Shown here one piece after another: positions 25,474 through 34,773 of a stretch of 64,000 nucleotides of DNA. The position numbers were made by a program, and so were the translations under genes. The notes under the pieces are model-generated. The model was not told the origin of the DNA. It did not search any database and was given only the letters and a program-made list of their open reading frames with translations. Position 1 is the first letter of the stretch. Each line of letters begins with the position of its first letter. Location: NCBI RefSeq assembly GCF_947072685.1, contig NZ_CAMTIK010000008.1:39795-103794 (forward strand). The letters are read 5' to 3'. The DNA is from an uncultured Cetobacterium sp. Its GTDB lineage: Bacteria; Fusobacteriota; Fusobacteriia; Fusobacteriales; Fusobacteriaceae.

Positions 25474-26693
25474 TGAAAAATTTTGATCTGATTGTAGTTG
25501 GTGGTGGTCCTGGTGGAATATTTGCAGCAATAACTGCAGCAGAAAAGGGTTTTAAAGTAGCTCTTTTAGAAAAAAACAAAAGAATTGGGAATAAGATTTT
25601 AGTTGCTGGAAGTGGGAAATGTAATTTAACTCACGTAGGTAAACCAAAGGATTTTTTAGATAAATATGGAGAAAGTGGAAAGTTTTTAAAGGAAGCACTA
25701 AATAAATTTTCTCCTGATAAGCTAAGAGAATTTTTTGCTGAGAATGGACTTTCACTAGTTTTAGTTGAGGAGAGCGGGAAATTTTTCCCCTCAACTTTTA
25801 GCTCAGTAGATGTTGTCAGTTTATTGAGAACAAAATTGACAAAACTAAATGTTCAAATTGTTGAAAATTTTAAAATAGAAGAGATTCTAAAAGTGAATGA
25901 TGAATTTCATATAGTTAGTGATAAAGAGGAATATAGAGCAAAGAATGTATTGCTTGCAACAGGAGGTAAATCTTATCCTGGAATAGGGACTACCGGTGAT
26001 GGGTATATATTCGCAAAAAATTTAGGACATAAAATAGTTCCGCCACAACCAGCATTGGCACCTATATTTGTAAAGGAATATAAATTTGAAGAGTTATCAG
26101 GGATAAGTTTTCAAGATGTTAAAATAATATTTTGGAAAGAAAATAAAAAACTTATAGAAAAAATGGGTTCAATTTTATTGACACACACTAATTTTAGTGG
26201 ACCTGGAATTTTAGACAATTCAAGATATGTTGAAAGTGGAACCTACATGGAGATAAACTATATTGGTTTAGACTGTGAGGGGTTCAATAAAAATATAATT
26301 GAATCAATAAATACAGATGGAAAAAAAACTGTAAAAAAATACCTATTGAAATATATGTTGCCTGAAAGGTTTGTAAAAAAAATATTAACGATTTCTGAAA
26401 TTTCAGAAGATCTAAAGTTGTCAGAATTATCTAAAATAAAGAGAGAAAATTTAGCAAGAATGCTAACTTCTAATAAAATGGAAATAAGTAAAGTAGGAAA
26501 TTTTGAGATGGCTATGGTAACTAAAGGTGGAGTTTCTTTAGAAGAAATAAATTCAAAAACTATGGAATCGAAAAAAGTTAGAGGTTTATATTTTGCGGGT
26601 GAAATTCTTGATATAGATGGTGATACAGGAGGGTACAATATCCAGGGAGCTTGTTCTATGGGTGTTTTAGCTTCAAAATCTATGGGGAAGTAG
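25473..26693 (+). CDS. HI0933/YhiN-family FAD-dependent oxidoreductase
   Basis: The protein has 406 residues. It has the dinucleotide-binding GGGPGGIFAAITAAEKG, the family-specific LVAGSGKCNLTH and SGKFFPSTFSSVDVVSLL, and the C-terminal FAD motif GLYFAGEILDIDGDTGGYN. The family is widespread, often annotated as a flavoprotein of unknown reaction. Its ATG overlaps the previous stop (TAATG), so it is co-translated with the methyltransferase. Confidence 0.9.
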   Translation: MKNFDLIVVGGGPGGIFAAITAAEKGFKVALLEKNKRIGNKILVAGSGKCNLTHVGKPKDFLDKYGESGKFLKEALNKFSPDKLREFFAENGLSLVLVEESGKFFPSTFSSVDVVSLLRTKLTKLNVQIVENFKIEEILKVNDEFHIVSDKEEYRAKNVLLATGGKSYPGIGTTGDGYIFAKNLGHKIVPPQPALAPIFVKEYKFEELSGISFQDVKIIFWKENKKLIEKMGSILLTHTNFSGPGILDNSRYVESGTYMEINYIGLDCEGFNKNIIESINTDGKKTVKKYLLKYMLPERFVKKILTISEISEDLKLSELSKIKRENLARMLTSNKMEISKVGNFEMAMVTKGGVSLEEINSKTMESKKVRGLYFAGEILDIDGDTGGYNIQGACSMGVLASKSMGK

Positions 26694-26726
26694 AGTAGCC
26701 ACAGAATAGAAGGAGAAGATGGGATT

Positions 26727-27380
26727 ATGAAAAAAGATAAGTTTAGGGAATATGCACTAGAAGTGGCTCTTACTGTTTTAAAGATTTCTTCAACTCAACT
26801 GGATAAACTAAAAGAGAAAGGGGATCTTTCAGGAGTAGAAATATTACAAGAGAAAGTGATATGTCCGTATGAAAGAATATATGGGGCACTCTTAGAGATG
26901 AAGGTTGATAAGATGTCTGATGAAGAATTTAACTCTTTCAAAGAGATGGTTGAAGAGTTGAGAGTAAAAAACAGCTTAACTACAGAGGCTATAGAGAACG
27001 CTTTGAAGAGAAGAGATGATCTTAAAAATAATTCAGGATCAAAAGTTGTAGAGAAGTTTTATAAATATAATATCAATAGATTATTGGATAAAAAGTCAAA
27101 AATTGTAGAGGTTTTTAATAGTTTAGGGATTGAAGAGCAAAAATTAGAAAACTTATTAAAAGATACTATACAAGAAGAGGAACAATTTGATATAATCTAT
27201 AAGTTACAACCAGTGAGAGAGAAACTTAGAGATGTAGAAATAAAATATGTAAAAGTTGAAAAAGATATCGATGAGTTGAAAAAAAAGTTAGAATCAAAAT
27301 GGCCTTATGAAATATATGGGGTTGTTTCTGAAAAAGAACTTTTAGAAACATATAAAGAGGCATTTAAGACGGAGGACTAG
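26727..27380 (+). CDS. Hypothetical charged, helical protein
   Basis: I do not recognise this 217-residue protein. It is highly charged, with no signal peptide or membrane segment, and predicted mostly helical. A likely coiled coil lies near the C-terminus ([20 protein letters not shown]), preceded by [20 protein letters not shown]. One cysteine occurs in [25 protein letters not shown] precedes the ATG at a suitable distance. It sits between the flavoprotein and the cyclophilin genes with small gaps, so it belongs to the psd-led run. A cytoplasmic scaffold or regulator is possible but unsupported. Confidence 0.7.
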   Translation: MKKDKFREYALEVALTVLKISSTQLDKLKEKGDLSGVEILQEKVICPYERIYGALLEMKVDKMSDEEFNSFKEMVEELRVKNSLTTEAIENALKRRDDLKNNSGSKVVEKFYKYNINRLLDKKSKIVEVFNSLGIEEQKLENLLKDTIQEEEQFDIIYKLQPVREKLRDVEIKYVKVEKDIDELKKKLESKWPYEIYGVVSEKELLETYKEAFKTED

Positions 27381-27384
27381 AGTA

Positions 27385-28047
27385 ATGGAAAAGGGTTTTA
27401 AACAAATTTTAATCTTATTATCAGTATTTGTTGTATTTTTCGCTTCGAAAAAGATGTTTGCAAAACCAAGGGTTGTTTTAGGAAAAAAAATGGAGGTAAA
27501 GAGTATGAAAGATGTAAAATTAAATGCAAAAATAGTTACAGCAAGAGGAGATATTAACTTAGTACTATTTCCAGAGGTTGCACCAGTGACTGTATTAAAC
27601 TTCGCACACTTAGCAATGAGAGGGTACTATAATGGAATTAAATTCCATAGAGTTATTGAAGACTTCATGGTTCAAGGGGGAGATCCTACTGGAACAGGAA
27701 CTGGTGGACCAGGATATCAATTTATTGATGAGTTTAAAGAGGGTGTAGTTTTTGATAAAAAAGGTGTTTTAGCAATGGCAAATGCTGGACCAGAAACAAA
27801 TGGATCGCAATTTTTTATCACTCATATTGAGACACCATGGTTAAATTACAAGCATACAATATTTGGAGAGGTTGTTTCTGAAGCTGACCAAAAAGTTGTA
27901 GATTCAGTTAAACAAGGAGATATAATTGAGAGAATAGAGATAACTGGAGATGTAGAAAAATTCTTAAAGAATGAAGAAAATGCTGAATTCACGGCAGAAA
28001 TGGATGAGATCTTAGATTCTCAATTCCCTAATTTAGTTCAATACTAA
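27385..28047 (+). CDS. Membrane-anchored or exported cyclophilin-type peptidyl-prolyl isomerase
   Basis: The protein has 220 residues. A hydrophobic N-terminal segment ([17 protein letters not shown]) acts as a signal or anchor. The cyclophilin core follows with [47 protein letters not shown] and HTIFGEV. The catalytic Arg is in FHRV. It speeds proline isomerisation in protein folding, probably in the periplasm. The C-terminus has an acidic extension beyond the core. It starts 5 bp after the preceding gene, with no strong ribosome site. Confidence 0.9.
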   Translation: MEKGFKQILILLSVFVVFFASKKMFAKPRVVLGKKMEVKSMKDVKLNAKIVTARGDINLVLFPEVAPVTVLNFAHLAMRGYYNGIKFHRVIEDFMVQGGDPTGTGTGGPGYQFIDEFKEGVVFDKKGVLAMANAGPETNGSQFFITHIETPWLNYKHTIFGEVVSEADQKVVDSVKQGDIIERIEITGDVEKFLKNEENAEFTAEMDEILDSQFPNLVQY

Positions 28048-28073
28048 TAAAAATTAAAGGAGAGAGAACTCTC

Positions 28074-28958
28074 ATGATAAAAATTGAAAATGATAAGTTG
28101 GTAGTTTTAATAAGCAAGTCCGGGGCGGAGTTGAAAAGTGTTATCAGAAAAGATAACGAGATTCAATATATCTGGCCAGGTACAAGTGGAAGCTTTAAAA
28201 AAAGTGCTCCAAATTTATTTCCATTTATTGGGAATATAGCAAATGGTAAAATCGATTATCCAATTGGTGGGAAAAGAATGGTTTTACCGATGACAAAACA
28301 TGGATTTGCAAGAGATTTGGAGTTTAAACTTCTTGAGAGCAGTGAAACAAAGGCTATATTTGAATTGACTCCTAACGAATATACAAAAGAGAAATACCCT
28401 TATATTTTCTCTTTCAAAGTTATTTATAAACTAGAAGAGGATATATTAACTCATGAATATGTTGTTGAAAATAAGGATACAGAAACTATGTATTATCATA
28501 TAGGTGGACATACAGCTTTTTATTGTAATTTCAATAGAGATTTAAATTTTGAAAATTATTATTTAGAATTTGAAAAAGAGGAGTGTCATCTTTATAAAAT
28601 AGATGAAAGAAACAATTCATTCTTATCAGATAGATTTGAAGTGATACAGACTCCTAAAAAATTTACTTTATCAAAAGAAAGTTTTGAAAAGGATGCGTTA
28701 GTTTTTGATGGGATACAAAATCGTATTGTGAATATAAAACATTCTGAATCTAAACATGGAGTTGAGTTTAGATTTGAAAAATTTCCAGTATTAGCCTTGT
28801 GGACAAATACTGACTCTAGTGAGTTTATCTGTTTAGAGCCTTGGGCAGGAATTACAGATTTTACAGAAAACTCCTCAAGAGTTGAAGATAAAAAAAATAT
28901 TCAAACATTAAATTCCTTTGAGGTGAAGAGTTACTCTCAAATTATAAGGTTTTATTAA
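28074..28958 (+). CDS. Aldose 1-epimerase family protein (LacX/YphB-like)
   Basis: The protein has 294 residues. The galactose-mutarotase superfamily pattern is visible: SKSGAELKSVIRKDNEIQYIW, NLFPFIGNIANG, KHGFARD and HIGGHTAFYC, with LALWTNTDSSEFICLEPWAG near the end. It probably interconverts alpha and beta anomers of a hexose or hexose phosphate. AAGGAGAGAG precedes the ATG. It is the last gene before a strong terminator. Confidence 0.87.
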   Translation: MIKIENDKLVVLISKSGAELKSVIRKDNEIQYIWPGTSGSFKKSAPNLFPFIGNIANGKIDYPIGGKRMVLPMTKHGFARDLEFKLLESSETKAIFELTPNEYTKEKYPYIFSFKVIYKLEEDILTHEYVVENKDTETMYYHIGGHTAFYCNFNRDLNFENYYLEFEKEECHLYKIDERNNSFLSDRFEVIQTPKKFTLSKESFEKDALVFDGIQNRIVNIKHSESKHGVEFRFEKFPVLALWTNTDSSEFICLEPWAGITDFTENSSRVEDKKNIQTLNSFEVKSYSQIIRFY

Positions 28959-28985
28959 AAAAGATGAGAGAAATCTCATCTTTTT
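28958..28985. terminator. Bidirectional terminator
   Basis: Twelve-base arms with core AAGATGAGA/TCTCATCTT surround a GAAA loop, with flanking A and T runs, between convergent genes. Confidence 0.9.
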
Positions 28986-28993
28986 TTATAGAA

Positions 28994-30007
28994 CTATTTT
29001 CCGAAAGAACAGTGAGGAAATGTACATATAGGACAATTTAAACAAAGTCCACCATGTCCGTAACTGGCGATATCTTTGAATGTAATTCTATCTCCAGCTA
29101 AAATTCTAGGAAGAACTAAATCAAAAGCAGTTCTTTTAGAGTGCATAACACATCCAGGGAGACCAAGAATAGTTTTGTCATCGTGGTATGCAAGAAGAAG
29201 CATGGCGCCAGGAAGAACAGGGGCACCGTATGTAATAAGTTCTCCCCCCATCTCTTTAATTGCGAGCGGAGTTCTGTCGTCAGGATCAACTGACATACCG
29301 CCAGTACAAAGAATAATTTCAGCCTCTGTAAGTAGAGCTTCTTTTATTTTATCTTTTATCATCTCTTTATCATCGGAGGAGAAAGTATGGTAAATAACTT
29401 CACAACCATATTCTTTAACTTTTTCGGTTAAAATAGGGCCAAATTTATCTTGAATTCGACCATAATAAACTTCATTTCCAGTACTTATGATAGCAACTTT
29501 TTTAGGAACTATTGGAAGGATGGAGATAATTTTTTTTTGAGATGAAGTCTCCATAAGGTTTATTTTAGTTTCATCAATTACAAGAGGAATAACTCTAGTT
29601 CCAGCGACTTTAGTTCCTTTTTTTACGGGAGTATTATTTTGAAGGGTTGCAACGATAATCTCGCCCAACATATTAATCTTTAGAAGTTCTTTTACATTCA
29701 CTTTTAAAAGCCCGTCGGTTTGAGCAGAAAAATCAATTTTACCCTCTTTAATTGTAGAAAAATCTAGACCAGTCCCGGCAATGTGATCTTTTATTCTGAT
29801 TGCAGCATCATTTTCATGAAGAGTTCCTTCTTGATGTTCCCAAACGAAAAGATTATCTTTTCCAAGTTTTAAAAGTTCAGGAATATCACTCTCTGTAATG
29901 ATATGACCTTTTTTAAATGCGACCCCTTTAAATTCTCCAGGAACTATTTTTGTAATATCATGACAAAGTATCATTCCAGTAGCATCAATAGTTTTTACAG
30001 TTTTCAT
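28994..30007 (-). CDS. Molybdopterin-binding (MoaB/Mog-fold) protein with C-terminal cysteine cluster
   Basis: The protein has 337 residues from the chosen ATG (30005-30007). The region from about 170 has the MoCF/Mog fold: VAIISTGNEVYYGRIQDKFG, ILCTGGMSVDPDDRTPLAI and APVLPGAMLLLAYHDDKTIL with GLPGCVMH. An N-terminal MoeA-unlike segment precedes it. The end holds CLNCPICTFPHCSFGK, a Cys-x2-Cys-x2-Cys-x4-Cys cluster that may bind metal. A TTG two codons upstream is possible, but AGGAGGGG spacing favours the ATG. The role may lie in molybdenum cofactor chemistry or an unrelated nucleotide function. No other molybdopterin gene lies nearby. Confidence 0.8.
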   Translation of the reverse strand: MKTVKTIDATGMILCHDITKIVPGEFKGVAFKKGHIITESDIPELLKLGKDNLFVWEHQEGTLHENDAAIRIKDHIAGTGLDFSTIKEGKIDFSAQTDGLLKVNVKELLKINMLGEIIVATLQNNTPVKKGTKVAGTRVIPLVIDETKINLMETSSQKKIISILPIVPKKVAIISTGNEVYYGRIQDKFGPILTEKVKEYGCEVIYHTFSSDDKEMIKDKIKEALLTEAEIILCTGGMSVDPDDRTPLAIKEMGGELITYGAPVLPGAMLLLAYHDDKTILGLPGCVMHSKRTAFDLVLPRILAGDRITFKDIASYGHGGLCLNCPICTFPHCSFGK

Positions 30008-30022
30008 ACTCAATGTCCCCTC

Positions 30023-30799
30023 CTAAATATATTGTTTGATAATAATTTTAAATTTACCTTTTTTTGTTTCACCTAAATTTTTATATAGAATAAATTTACC
30101 TATCTTTTTAATTGTAATAACTGAGCCAATGTTAGTTATTTTACTTTTGTTTTTTTCAATCGAATAGTTGACCGAAACATCGCCGGATTCAATGAGATCA
30201 GTACTAATGTTTCTAGAAAAATTTCCAATAGCAGCAATTACAGAATCTAAACGTAATGAGCTAACAGCATTAGAAATATCTTTAAATTGAGGTTTAGGAA
30301 TTTCTAAACAGCTTACATCAGTAATTTTTATAGGAATTGTATTTATTTGGTGTAAGTTATCTTTTATAATGTCGTAAATATCTTGAAAAGCAATACAATA
30401 TCCGATATTATCTTGAACTAAAATATCCCCCAAAGTTTCTCTTTTTAAACCTAAGCTCATAATTGAACCTAAAAAATCTTTATGATGAAGTGTTTTAAAT
30501 TTATTTGTTCCAACAATTTTAAAATATTTCACAGGAAATTCAAGGTTAGTTTCTGAAAAATTTTTAGGTGCAAAAGCGACAATTTTTTTTTCTGAAGTAG
30601 GAGTTAGCCCAAGTGTAAATATTTGGAGATTAAATTGGTTACTGATTTCACTTAGTTTTGTCCAAATTTGTGGTGAAATGAAGCTAGTCGTATATATAGG
30701 GAATTCTATTTCTAAACACAGTGTTAAATCCTCCCAAAGAGATGCTATTAAAAATTCATCCTCGTTAGGAAAAATATTAAAAAAATAATTCTTATTCAT
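30023..30799 (-). CDS. YlmH-like S4-domain RNA-binding protein
   Basis: The protein has 258 residues from the ATG at 30797-30799. The middle carries the YlmH pattern: FKTLHHKDFLGSIMSLGLKR, ETLGDILVQD and the S4 domain SSLRLDSVIAAIGNFSRN, then GSVITIKKIGKF and GETKKGKFKI. YlmH binds the large ribosomal subunit near the P site and takes part in ribosome quality control and, in Gram-positives, sits by division genes. The N-terminal part is more divergent. A GTG five codons upstream would also open the frame; the ATG with AAGAAGGTGAAG upstream seems likelier. It is followed after 15 bp by the molybdopterin-binding gene, so the two are an operon. Confidence 0.8.
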   Translation of the reverse strand: MNKNYFFNIFPNEDEFLIASLWEDLTLCLEIEFPIYTTSFISPQIWTKLSEISNQFNLQIFTLGLTPTSEKKIVAFAPKNFSETNLEFPVKYFKIVGTNKFKTLHHKDFLGSIMSLGLKRETLGDILVQDNIGYCIAFQDIYDIIKDNLHQINTIPIKITDVSCLEIPKPQFKDISNAVSSLRLDSVIAAIGNFSRNISTDLIESGDVSVNYSIEKNKSKITNIGSVITIKKIGKFILYKNLGETKKGKFKIIIKQYI

Positions 30800-30847
30800 T
30801 AAATTTTTCTTCACCTTCTTTATACTAGTTTATAAACTATCCATATA

Positions 30848-30876
30848 TTGATTTTATCCTATATATGTGATAAAAT
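30848..30876 (+). promoter_or_regulatory. pssA promoter
   Basis: TTGATT (30848-30853), a 17-bp spacer and TAAAAT (30871-30876) preceded by TGA form a good promoter 36 bp before the pssA ATG. Confidence 0.7.
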
Positions 30877-30911
30877 CAAATAGATTTGTAAAAACAGGGA
30901 GATGATTAAAA

Positions 30912-31622
30912 ATGGTAGAAAGAAAGTATATTGCACCAAATGCAATTACAGCAGCGAATATGTTTTTAGGATATCTAAGTATCACAGCTTCAATAGCTGG
31001 AGATTTCTCAAAAGCTATTTGGTTTATAATACTAGGAATGGTGTGTGATGGGTTGGATGGAAAAACAGCCAGAAAACTAGATGCATTTAGTGAATTTGGA
31101 AAAGAGTTTGATTCCTTCTGTGATGCAATAACTTTTGGATTAGCACCAGCAATACTTGTTTATTCGGTTTTAAATAAATCCGCAAATATAAGTTCATTTG
31201 TAATACCGATATCTTTTATATATGCACTGTGTGGGGTAATGAGATTAGTGAAATTTAACATAGTTACAACAGCGTCAAGTGAAAAAGATGATTTTAGTGG
31301 AATGCCAATCCCATCTGGAGCATCGGTTGTATGTTCTTATCTGTTGTTTGTTGAAGTGGTAAGAAATAATTTAGGAGTAAATTTATTTTCAGTTGAAATG
31401 TTTGTAGGGTTAACATTAGTTGCAGCTATATTGATGGTTAGTACTATTCCATTTAAAACGCCAGACAAAGTATTTAGTTTTGTTCCAAAGAAGTTAATGG
31501 TACCATTTATATTGATAATATTGGCGACATTAAAGTACAGTATGTTTATTGTTACATGCTACTATATTCTTGTGAACTTGCTTAAATTTTTTACAGAAAG
31601 ATCAAAAGATGAGATAGAATAA
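30912..31622 (+). CDS. pssA: CDP-diacylglycerol--serine O-phosphatidyltransferase
   Basis: The protein has 236 residues with about six to eight membrane segments. The CDP-alcohol phosphotransferase motif is complete: D49-G50-x2-A53-R54-x8-G63-x3-D67-x3-D71. It makes phosphatidylserine from CDP-diacylglycerol and serine; Psd (21936-22835) then decarboxylates it and CdsA (48158-48973) supplies the CDP-diacylglycerol. The type II membrane enzyme is typical of Gram-positives and many other phyla, unlike the soluble enzyme of E. coli. CAGGGAGATG lies upstream of the ATG. A terminator follows, so the gene is probably monocistronic. Confidence 0.94.
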   Translation: MVERKYIAPNAITAANMFLGYLSITASIAGDFSKAIWFIILGMVCDGLDGKTARKLDAFSEFGKEFDSFCDAITFGLAPAILVYSVLNKSANISSFVIPISFIYALCGVMRLVKFNIVTTASSEKDDFSGMPIPSGASVVCSYLLFVEVVRNNLGVNLFSVEMFVGLTLVAAILMVSTIPFKTPDKVFSFVPKKLMVPFILIILATLKYSMFIVTCYYILVNLLKFFTERSKDEIE

Positions 31623-31636
31623 AAAAAAAGACTATG

Positions 31637-31683
31637 ATACCCGATAAAATCCAAAAAAACTATTGGAAAATCGGGTATTTTAT
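31637..31683 (+). terminator. Terminator after pssA
   Basis: ATACCCGAT (31637-31645) pairs with ATCGGGTAT (31670-31678), with an inner TCCAA/TTGGA stem, followed by a T-rich run. It lies just upstream of the pcrA promoter. Confidence 0.7.
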
Positions 31684-31713
31684 TTGAATAGTGATATAAT
31701 TATATGGTATAAT
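31684..31713 (+). promoter_or_regulatory. Promoter of pcrA and probably of the lpx operon
   Basis: TTGAAT (31684-31689), an 18-bp spacer and TATAAT (31708-31713) preceded by TGG. The pcrA ATG is 16 bases downstream, so the leader is very short. No terminator was seen from here to 41029, so it may drive the lpx genes too. Confidence 0.7.
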
Positions 31714-31728
31714 TTTAAAGGAGAAACT

Positions 31729-33918
31729 ATGAGTATATTAGATAAGTTAAACGAGAAGCAGAGAGAGGCTGCTCAAAAAATAGAAGGTCCACTTTTAATA
31801 CTAGCAGGAGCTGGCTCAGGAAAAACTAGAACAATAACATATAGAATAGCTCACATGATAAACGAAAAAGGGATATCGCCATACAAAATTTTAGCGGTTA
31901 CATTTACAAATAAAGCAGCTAAAGAGATGAGAGAAAGGGTTGAAACTTTAATAGGCGATGATGCTCATAAAGCTATGATCTCTACATTTCACTCTTTTGG
32001 AGTTAGGCTTTTGAGAGTTTATGGAGAAAAGTTAGGATATAATTCAAATTTTACTATATATGATATAGACGATCAAAAAAGGGTTATAAGAAATATCATG
32101 AAAGAGTTTGTTGTAAAAGATAAATCTTTAACTGAAGGGATGGTTGTATCGATTATATCAAAGTTAAAGGAAAATAGTATTACTCCGGCTGACTACGAAA
32201 AAGAAAATAGGTTTGATATAAACTATAAGATAATTTTAGAGTGTTACAGAAAATACAATGTCATCATTAAAGAAAATAACGGTATGGATTTTTCTGACAT
32301 ATTAGTAAATTTATATAAACTTCTTGAAATGCCGGATATTTTAGAGAAATTACAAGAAAAATTTCACTATATAATGATTGATGAATATCAAGATACAAAT
32401 AATTTACAATATAATATTATAACTAAAATAGCTTCTAAGTATAGAAATATTTGTGTTGTTGGTGATGAAAATCAAAGTATTTATGGGTTTAGAGGAGCCA
32501 ATATAAAAAACATATTGGATTTTGAAAAAGAATATAAAGATGCACTGGTTGTAAAACTAGAAGAGAACTATCGTTCTACATCAGCTATATTAACGGCGGC
32601 AAATGAAGTAATAAAAAACAACAAAACATCTAAAGATAAAAATTTATGGACTAAGAAACCGCAAGGAGAACTGATAACTATAAAAGAATGCCAAGATGGA
32701 AGAGAAGAGGCAAATTACGTAATAGAAGAGATTATAAAAAGAAAAAATTTGGGAAAAACATATAAAGATTTTACGATTTTATATAGAACAAATGCTCAGT
32801 CAAGGGTATTTGAAGAAGGTTTTTTAAAATATAATATTGCGTATAAAGTTTTTGGTGGAATGCAATTCTATCAAAGAGCTGAAATAAAGGATCTTTTAGC
32901 GTATTTGACCGTTATAAATAATTCACAGGATACAATAAATTTGAATAGAATTATAAATGTTCCCAAGAGGAAGCTTGGAGATAAAAGTATAGAAAAGATA
33001 AAGAATTATGCTAATGAGAATGGGATGTCAATGTTTGAAGCCTTGAAAAATGGAAAAGAGATTCCCGGATTAACTACTGGGGTGAAGATAGCTTTAGATG
33101 AGTTGTGCACAATTTTATCAGATTTGATTGAGATGGTTCAAGAGTCAAGTGTAAGCGAAGTATTTGATGAACTGATAAAGAGAATTGGGTATTTTTCATA
33201 TTTAAACTCATCATATGGGGTTGAAGCAGAAGGGCGAATAGAGAATGTTGAAGAGTTAAAAAACTCAATAGTTGAGCTAGAAAAGACAGTGGATTTTTTA
33301 ACTTTGAGAGAATATTTAGAAAATATATCTTTAGTTAGTGCCACCGATAACTTAGATGGTGAAACAGATTATGTAAAATTGATGACAATCCATAACTCAA
33401 AAGGATTGGAGTTTCCAGTGGTATTTTTAACAGGTGTTGAAGATGATATATTCCCTGGGTCTAAAAAACTTTTATTTAATCCAGAGGAGTTAGAAGAGGA
33501 AAGAAGACTGTGCTATGTAGCAATAACAAGAGCGGAAGAAAAGCTTTATATAACACATGCTAGAAGTAGATTTACTTATGGAGAAATAATTGGAAAAGTA
33601 AAGTCAAGATTTATTAATGAGCTTCCATCAGAGGTTGTTGAACAAGAGAATAGAGTAGGAAGCACTTTACAAAAATCAAGATTGGGTGAGGATAAGAAAA
33701 AAATAACTGGATTTAAAAATCTAATCTCAGCTGAAGATTTGAAGAAAATAAAAAGCTTTGAAAATTCTCCTTTTAAAATGGGTGAGAAAGTTATTCATTC
33801 AAAGTTTGGTTTAGGAAAAGTAGTTGAAATATCTGAGAAAAAAATAGGAGTACAGTTTGTTGATGGAAAAAAAGAGATAGCTTTAGTTTTAGCGACAAAA
33901 TTTCTATCAAAAGCATAG
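31729..33918 (+). CDS. pcrA: UvrD/PcrA-type ATP-dependent DNA helicase
   Basis: The protein has 729 residues from the chosen ATG (MSILDKLNEKQREAA). Superfamily 1A motifs are present: Walker A ILAGAGSGKTRTITYRIA, TFTNKAAKEMRER, IDEYQDTN, GDENQSIYGFRGAN, EENYRSTSAIL, MTIHNSKGLEFP and CYVAITRAEEKL. It unwinds DNA 3'-5' in repair and removes recombinases and RNA polymerase. An upstream in-frame start 22 codons earlier is rejected because it would lie in the promoter and lacks a ribosome site; AAAGGAG fits the chosen start. The C-terminal tail (KMGEKVIHSKFGLGKVVEI) matches PcrA's Tudor-like tail. It is 12 bp upstream of lpxC. Confidence 0.95.
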   Translation: MSILDKLNEKQREAAQKIEGPLLILAGAGSGKTRTITYRIAHMINEKGISPYKILAVTFTNKAAKEMRERVETLIGDDAHKAMISTFHSFGVRLLRVYGEKLGYNSNFTIYDIDDQKRVIRNIMKEFVVKDKSLTEGMVVSIISKLKENSITPADYEKENRFDINYKIILECYRKYNVIIKENNGMDFSDILVNLYKLLEMPDILEKLQEKFHYIMIDEYQDTNNLQYNIITKIASKYRNICVVGDENQSIYGFRGANIKNILDFEKEYKDALVVKLEENYRSTSAILTAANEVIKNNKTSKDKNLWTKKPQGELITIKECQDGREEANYVIEEIIKRKNLGKTYKDFTILYRTNAQSRVFEEGFLKYNIAYKVFGGMQFYQRAEIKDLLAYLTVINNSQDTINLNRIINVPKRKLGDKSIEKIKNYANENGMSMFEALKNGKEIPGLTTGVKIALDELCTILSDLIEMVQESSVSEVFDELIKRIGYFSYLNSSYGVEAEGRIENVEELKNSIVELEKTVDFLTLREYLENISLVSATDNLDGETDYVKLMTIHNSKGLEFPVVFLTGVEDDIFPGSKKLLFNPEELEEERRLCYVAITRAEEKLYITHARSRFTYGEIIGKVKSRFINELPSEVVEQENRVGSTLQKSRLGEDKKKITGFKNLISAEDLKKIKSFENSPFKMGEKVIHSKFGLGKVVEISEKKIGVQFVDGKKEIALVLATKFLSKA

Positions 33919-33930
33919 TAAGGAGAAAGA

Positions 33931-34773
33931 ATGAAAAGAAAAACTCTTAGAGAAGAACTTGTCTATAATGGAATAGGACTTCACAAAGGTGAAGATATAA
34001 AATTAAAATTAATTCCTGCAGAAAATGGGGGGATTATTTTTAAAAGAATAGATTTGGAAGATGGAAAAAACGAGATTTTAATGGATATTGAAAATAGTTT
34101 TGACCTTACAAGAGGAACAAATCTTAGAAATGAGTTTGGAGCTTCGGTTTATACGATTGAACATTTTTTATCAGCACTTTATATTATGAATATAACAGAT
34201 TTAATTGTGGAGCTAGATGGAAACGAGCTTCCAATATTAGATGGAAGCGCAAAAATATTTGTAGAGCTTTTAGAAGAAATTGGAACAAGAGATCTTACAG
34301 AGGATGTCGAAGAAATTGTGATTAAATCGGCTACAAATTTAACAGTGGGAGATAAACACATTGTTGGATTACCTTTTGATGGATATAAAATAACTTATAC
34401 AATAAAATTTGATCACAGTTTTTTAAAAAGTCAAATGTTAGAAGTTGAAGTAGATTTGGAAACCTATAAAGATGAGATAGCTAAAGCTAGAACATTTGGA
34501 TTTGATTATGAGGTGGAATATTTAAAGCAAAATAACTTGGCTCTTGGTGGAACTTTAGAGAATGCAATAGTTATAAAAAAAGATGGAGTTCTAAATCCGA
34601 GTGGACTAAGATATGAGGATGAGTTTGTAAGGCATAAAATTTTAGATTTAATAGGAGATTTAAAAGTTTTAAATAGGCCAATCAAAGGACATATAATAGC
34701 TATCAAAGCAGGACATGCTTTAGATATAGAGTTTGCAAGATTACTAAAAAAGCAGGAGGAAAAAACATGTTAG
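33931..34773 (+). CDS. lpxC: UDP-3-O-acyl-N-acetylglucosamine deacetylase
   Basis: The protein has 280 residues. It has YNGIGLHKGEDI, zinc-binding TIEHFLSAL, the ELDGNELPILDGS loop and the C-terminal HKILDLIGDL and KAGHALDIEFARLL. It performs the committed step of lipid A synthesis. Its stop overlaps the fabZ start by 7 bases, and the fabZ ribosome site AGGAGG lies inside the last lpxC codons. Confidence 0.96.
   Translation: MKRKTLREELVYNGIGLHKGEDIKLKLIPAENGGIIFKRIDLEDGKNEILMDIENSFDLTRGTNLRNEFGASVYTIEHFLSALYIMNITDLIVELDGNELPILDGSAKIFVELLEEIGTRDLTEDVEEIVIKSATNLTVGDKHIVGLPFDGYKITYTIKFDHSFLKSQMLEVEVDLETYKDEIAKARTFGFDYEVEYLKQNNLALGGTLENAIVIKKDGVLNPSGLRYEDEFVRHKILDLIGDLKVLNRPIKGHIIAIKAGHALDIEFARLLKKQEEKTC

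Noticed and set aside
30826..30839. 14-bp perfect palindrome TAGTTTATAAACTA near the pssA/ylmH-like divergent promoters
   Set aside because: Short A+T-rich palindromes arise often by chance here; only one copy was seen and no regulator is linked to it.
31663..31728. 22-codon N-terminal extension of the helicase
   Set aside because: It would start inside the terminator/promoter region and lacks a ribosome site; AAAGGAG and family alignment support the ATG at 31729.
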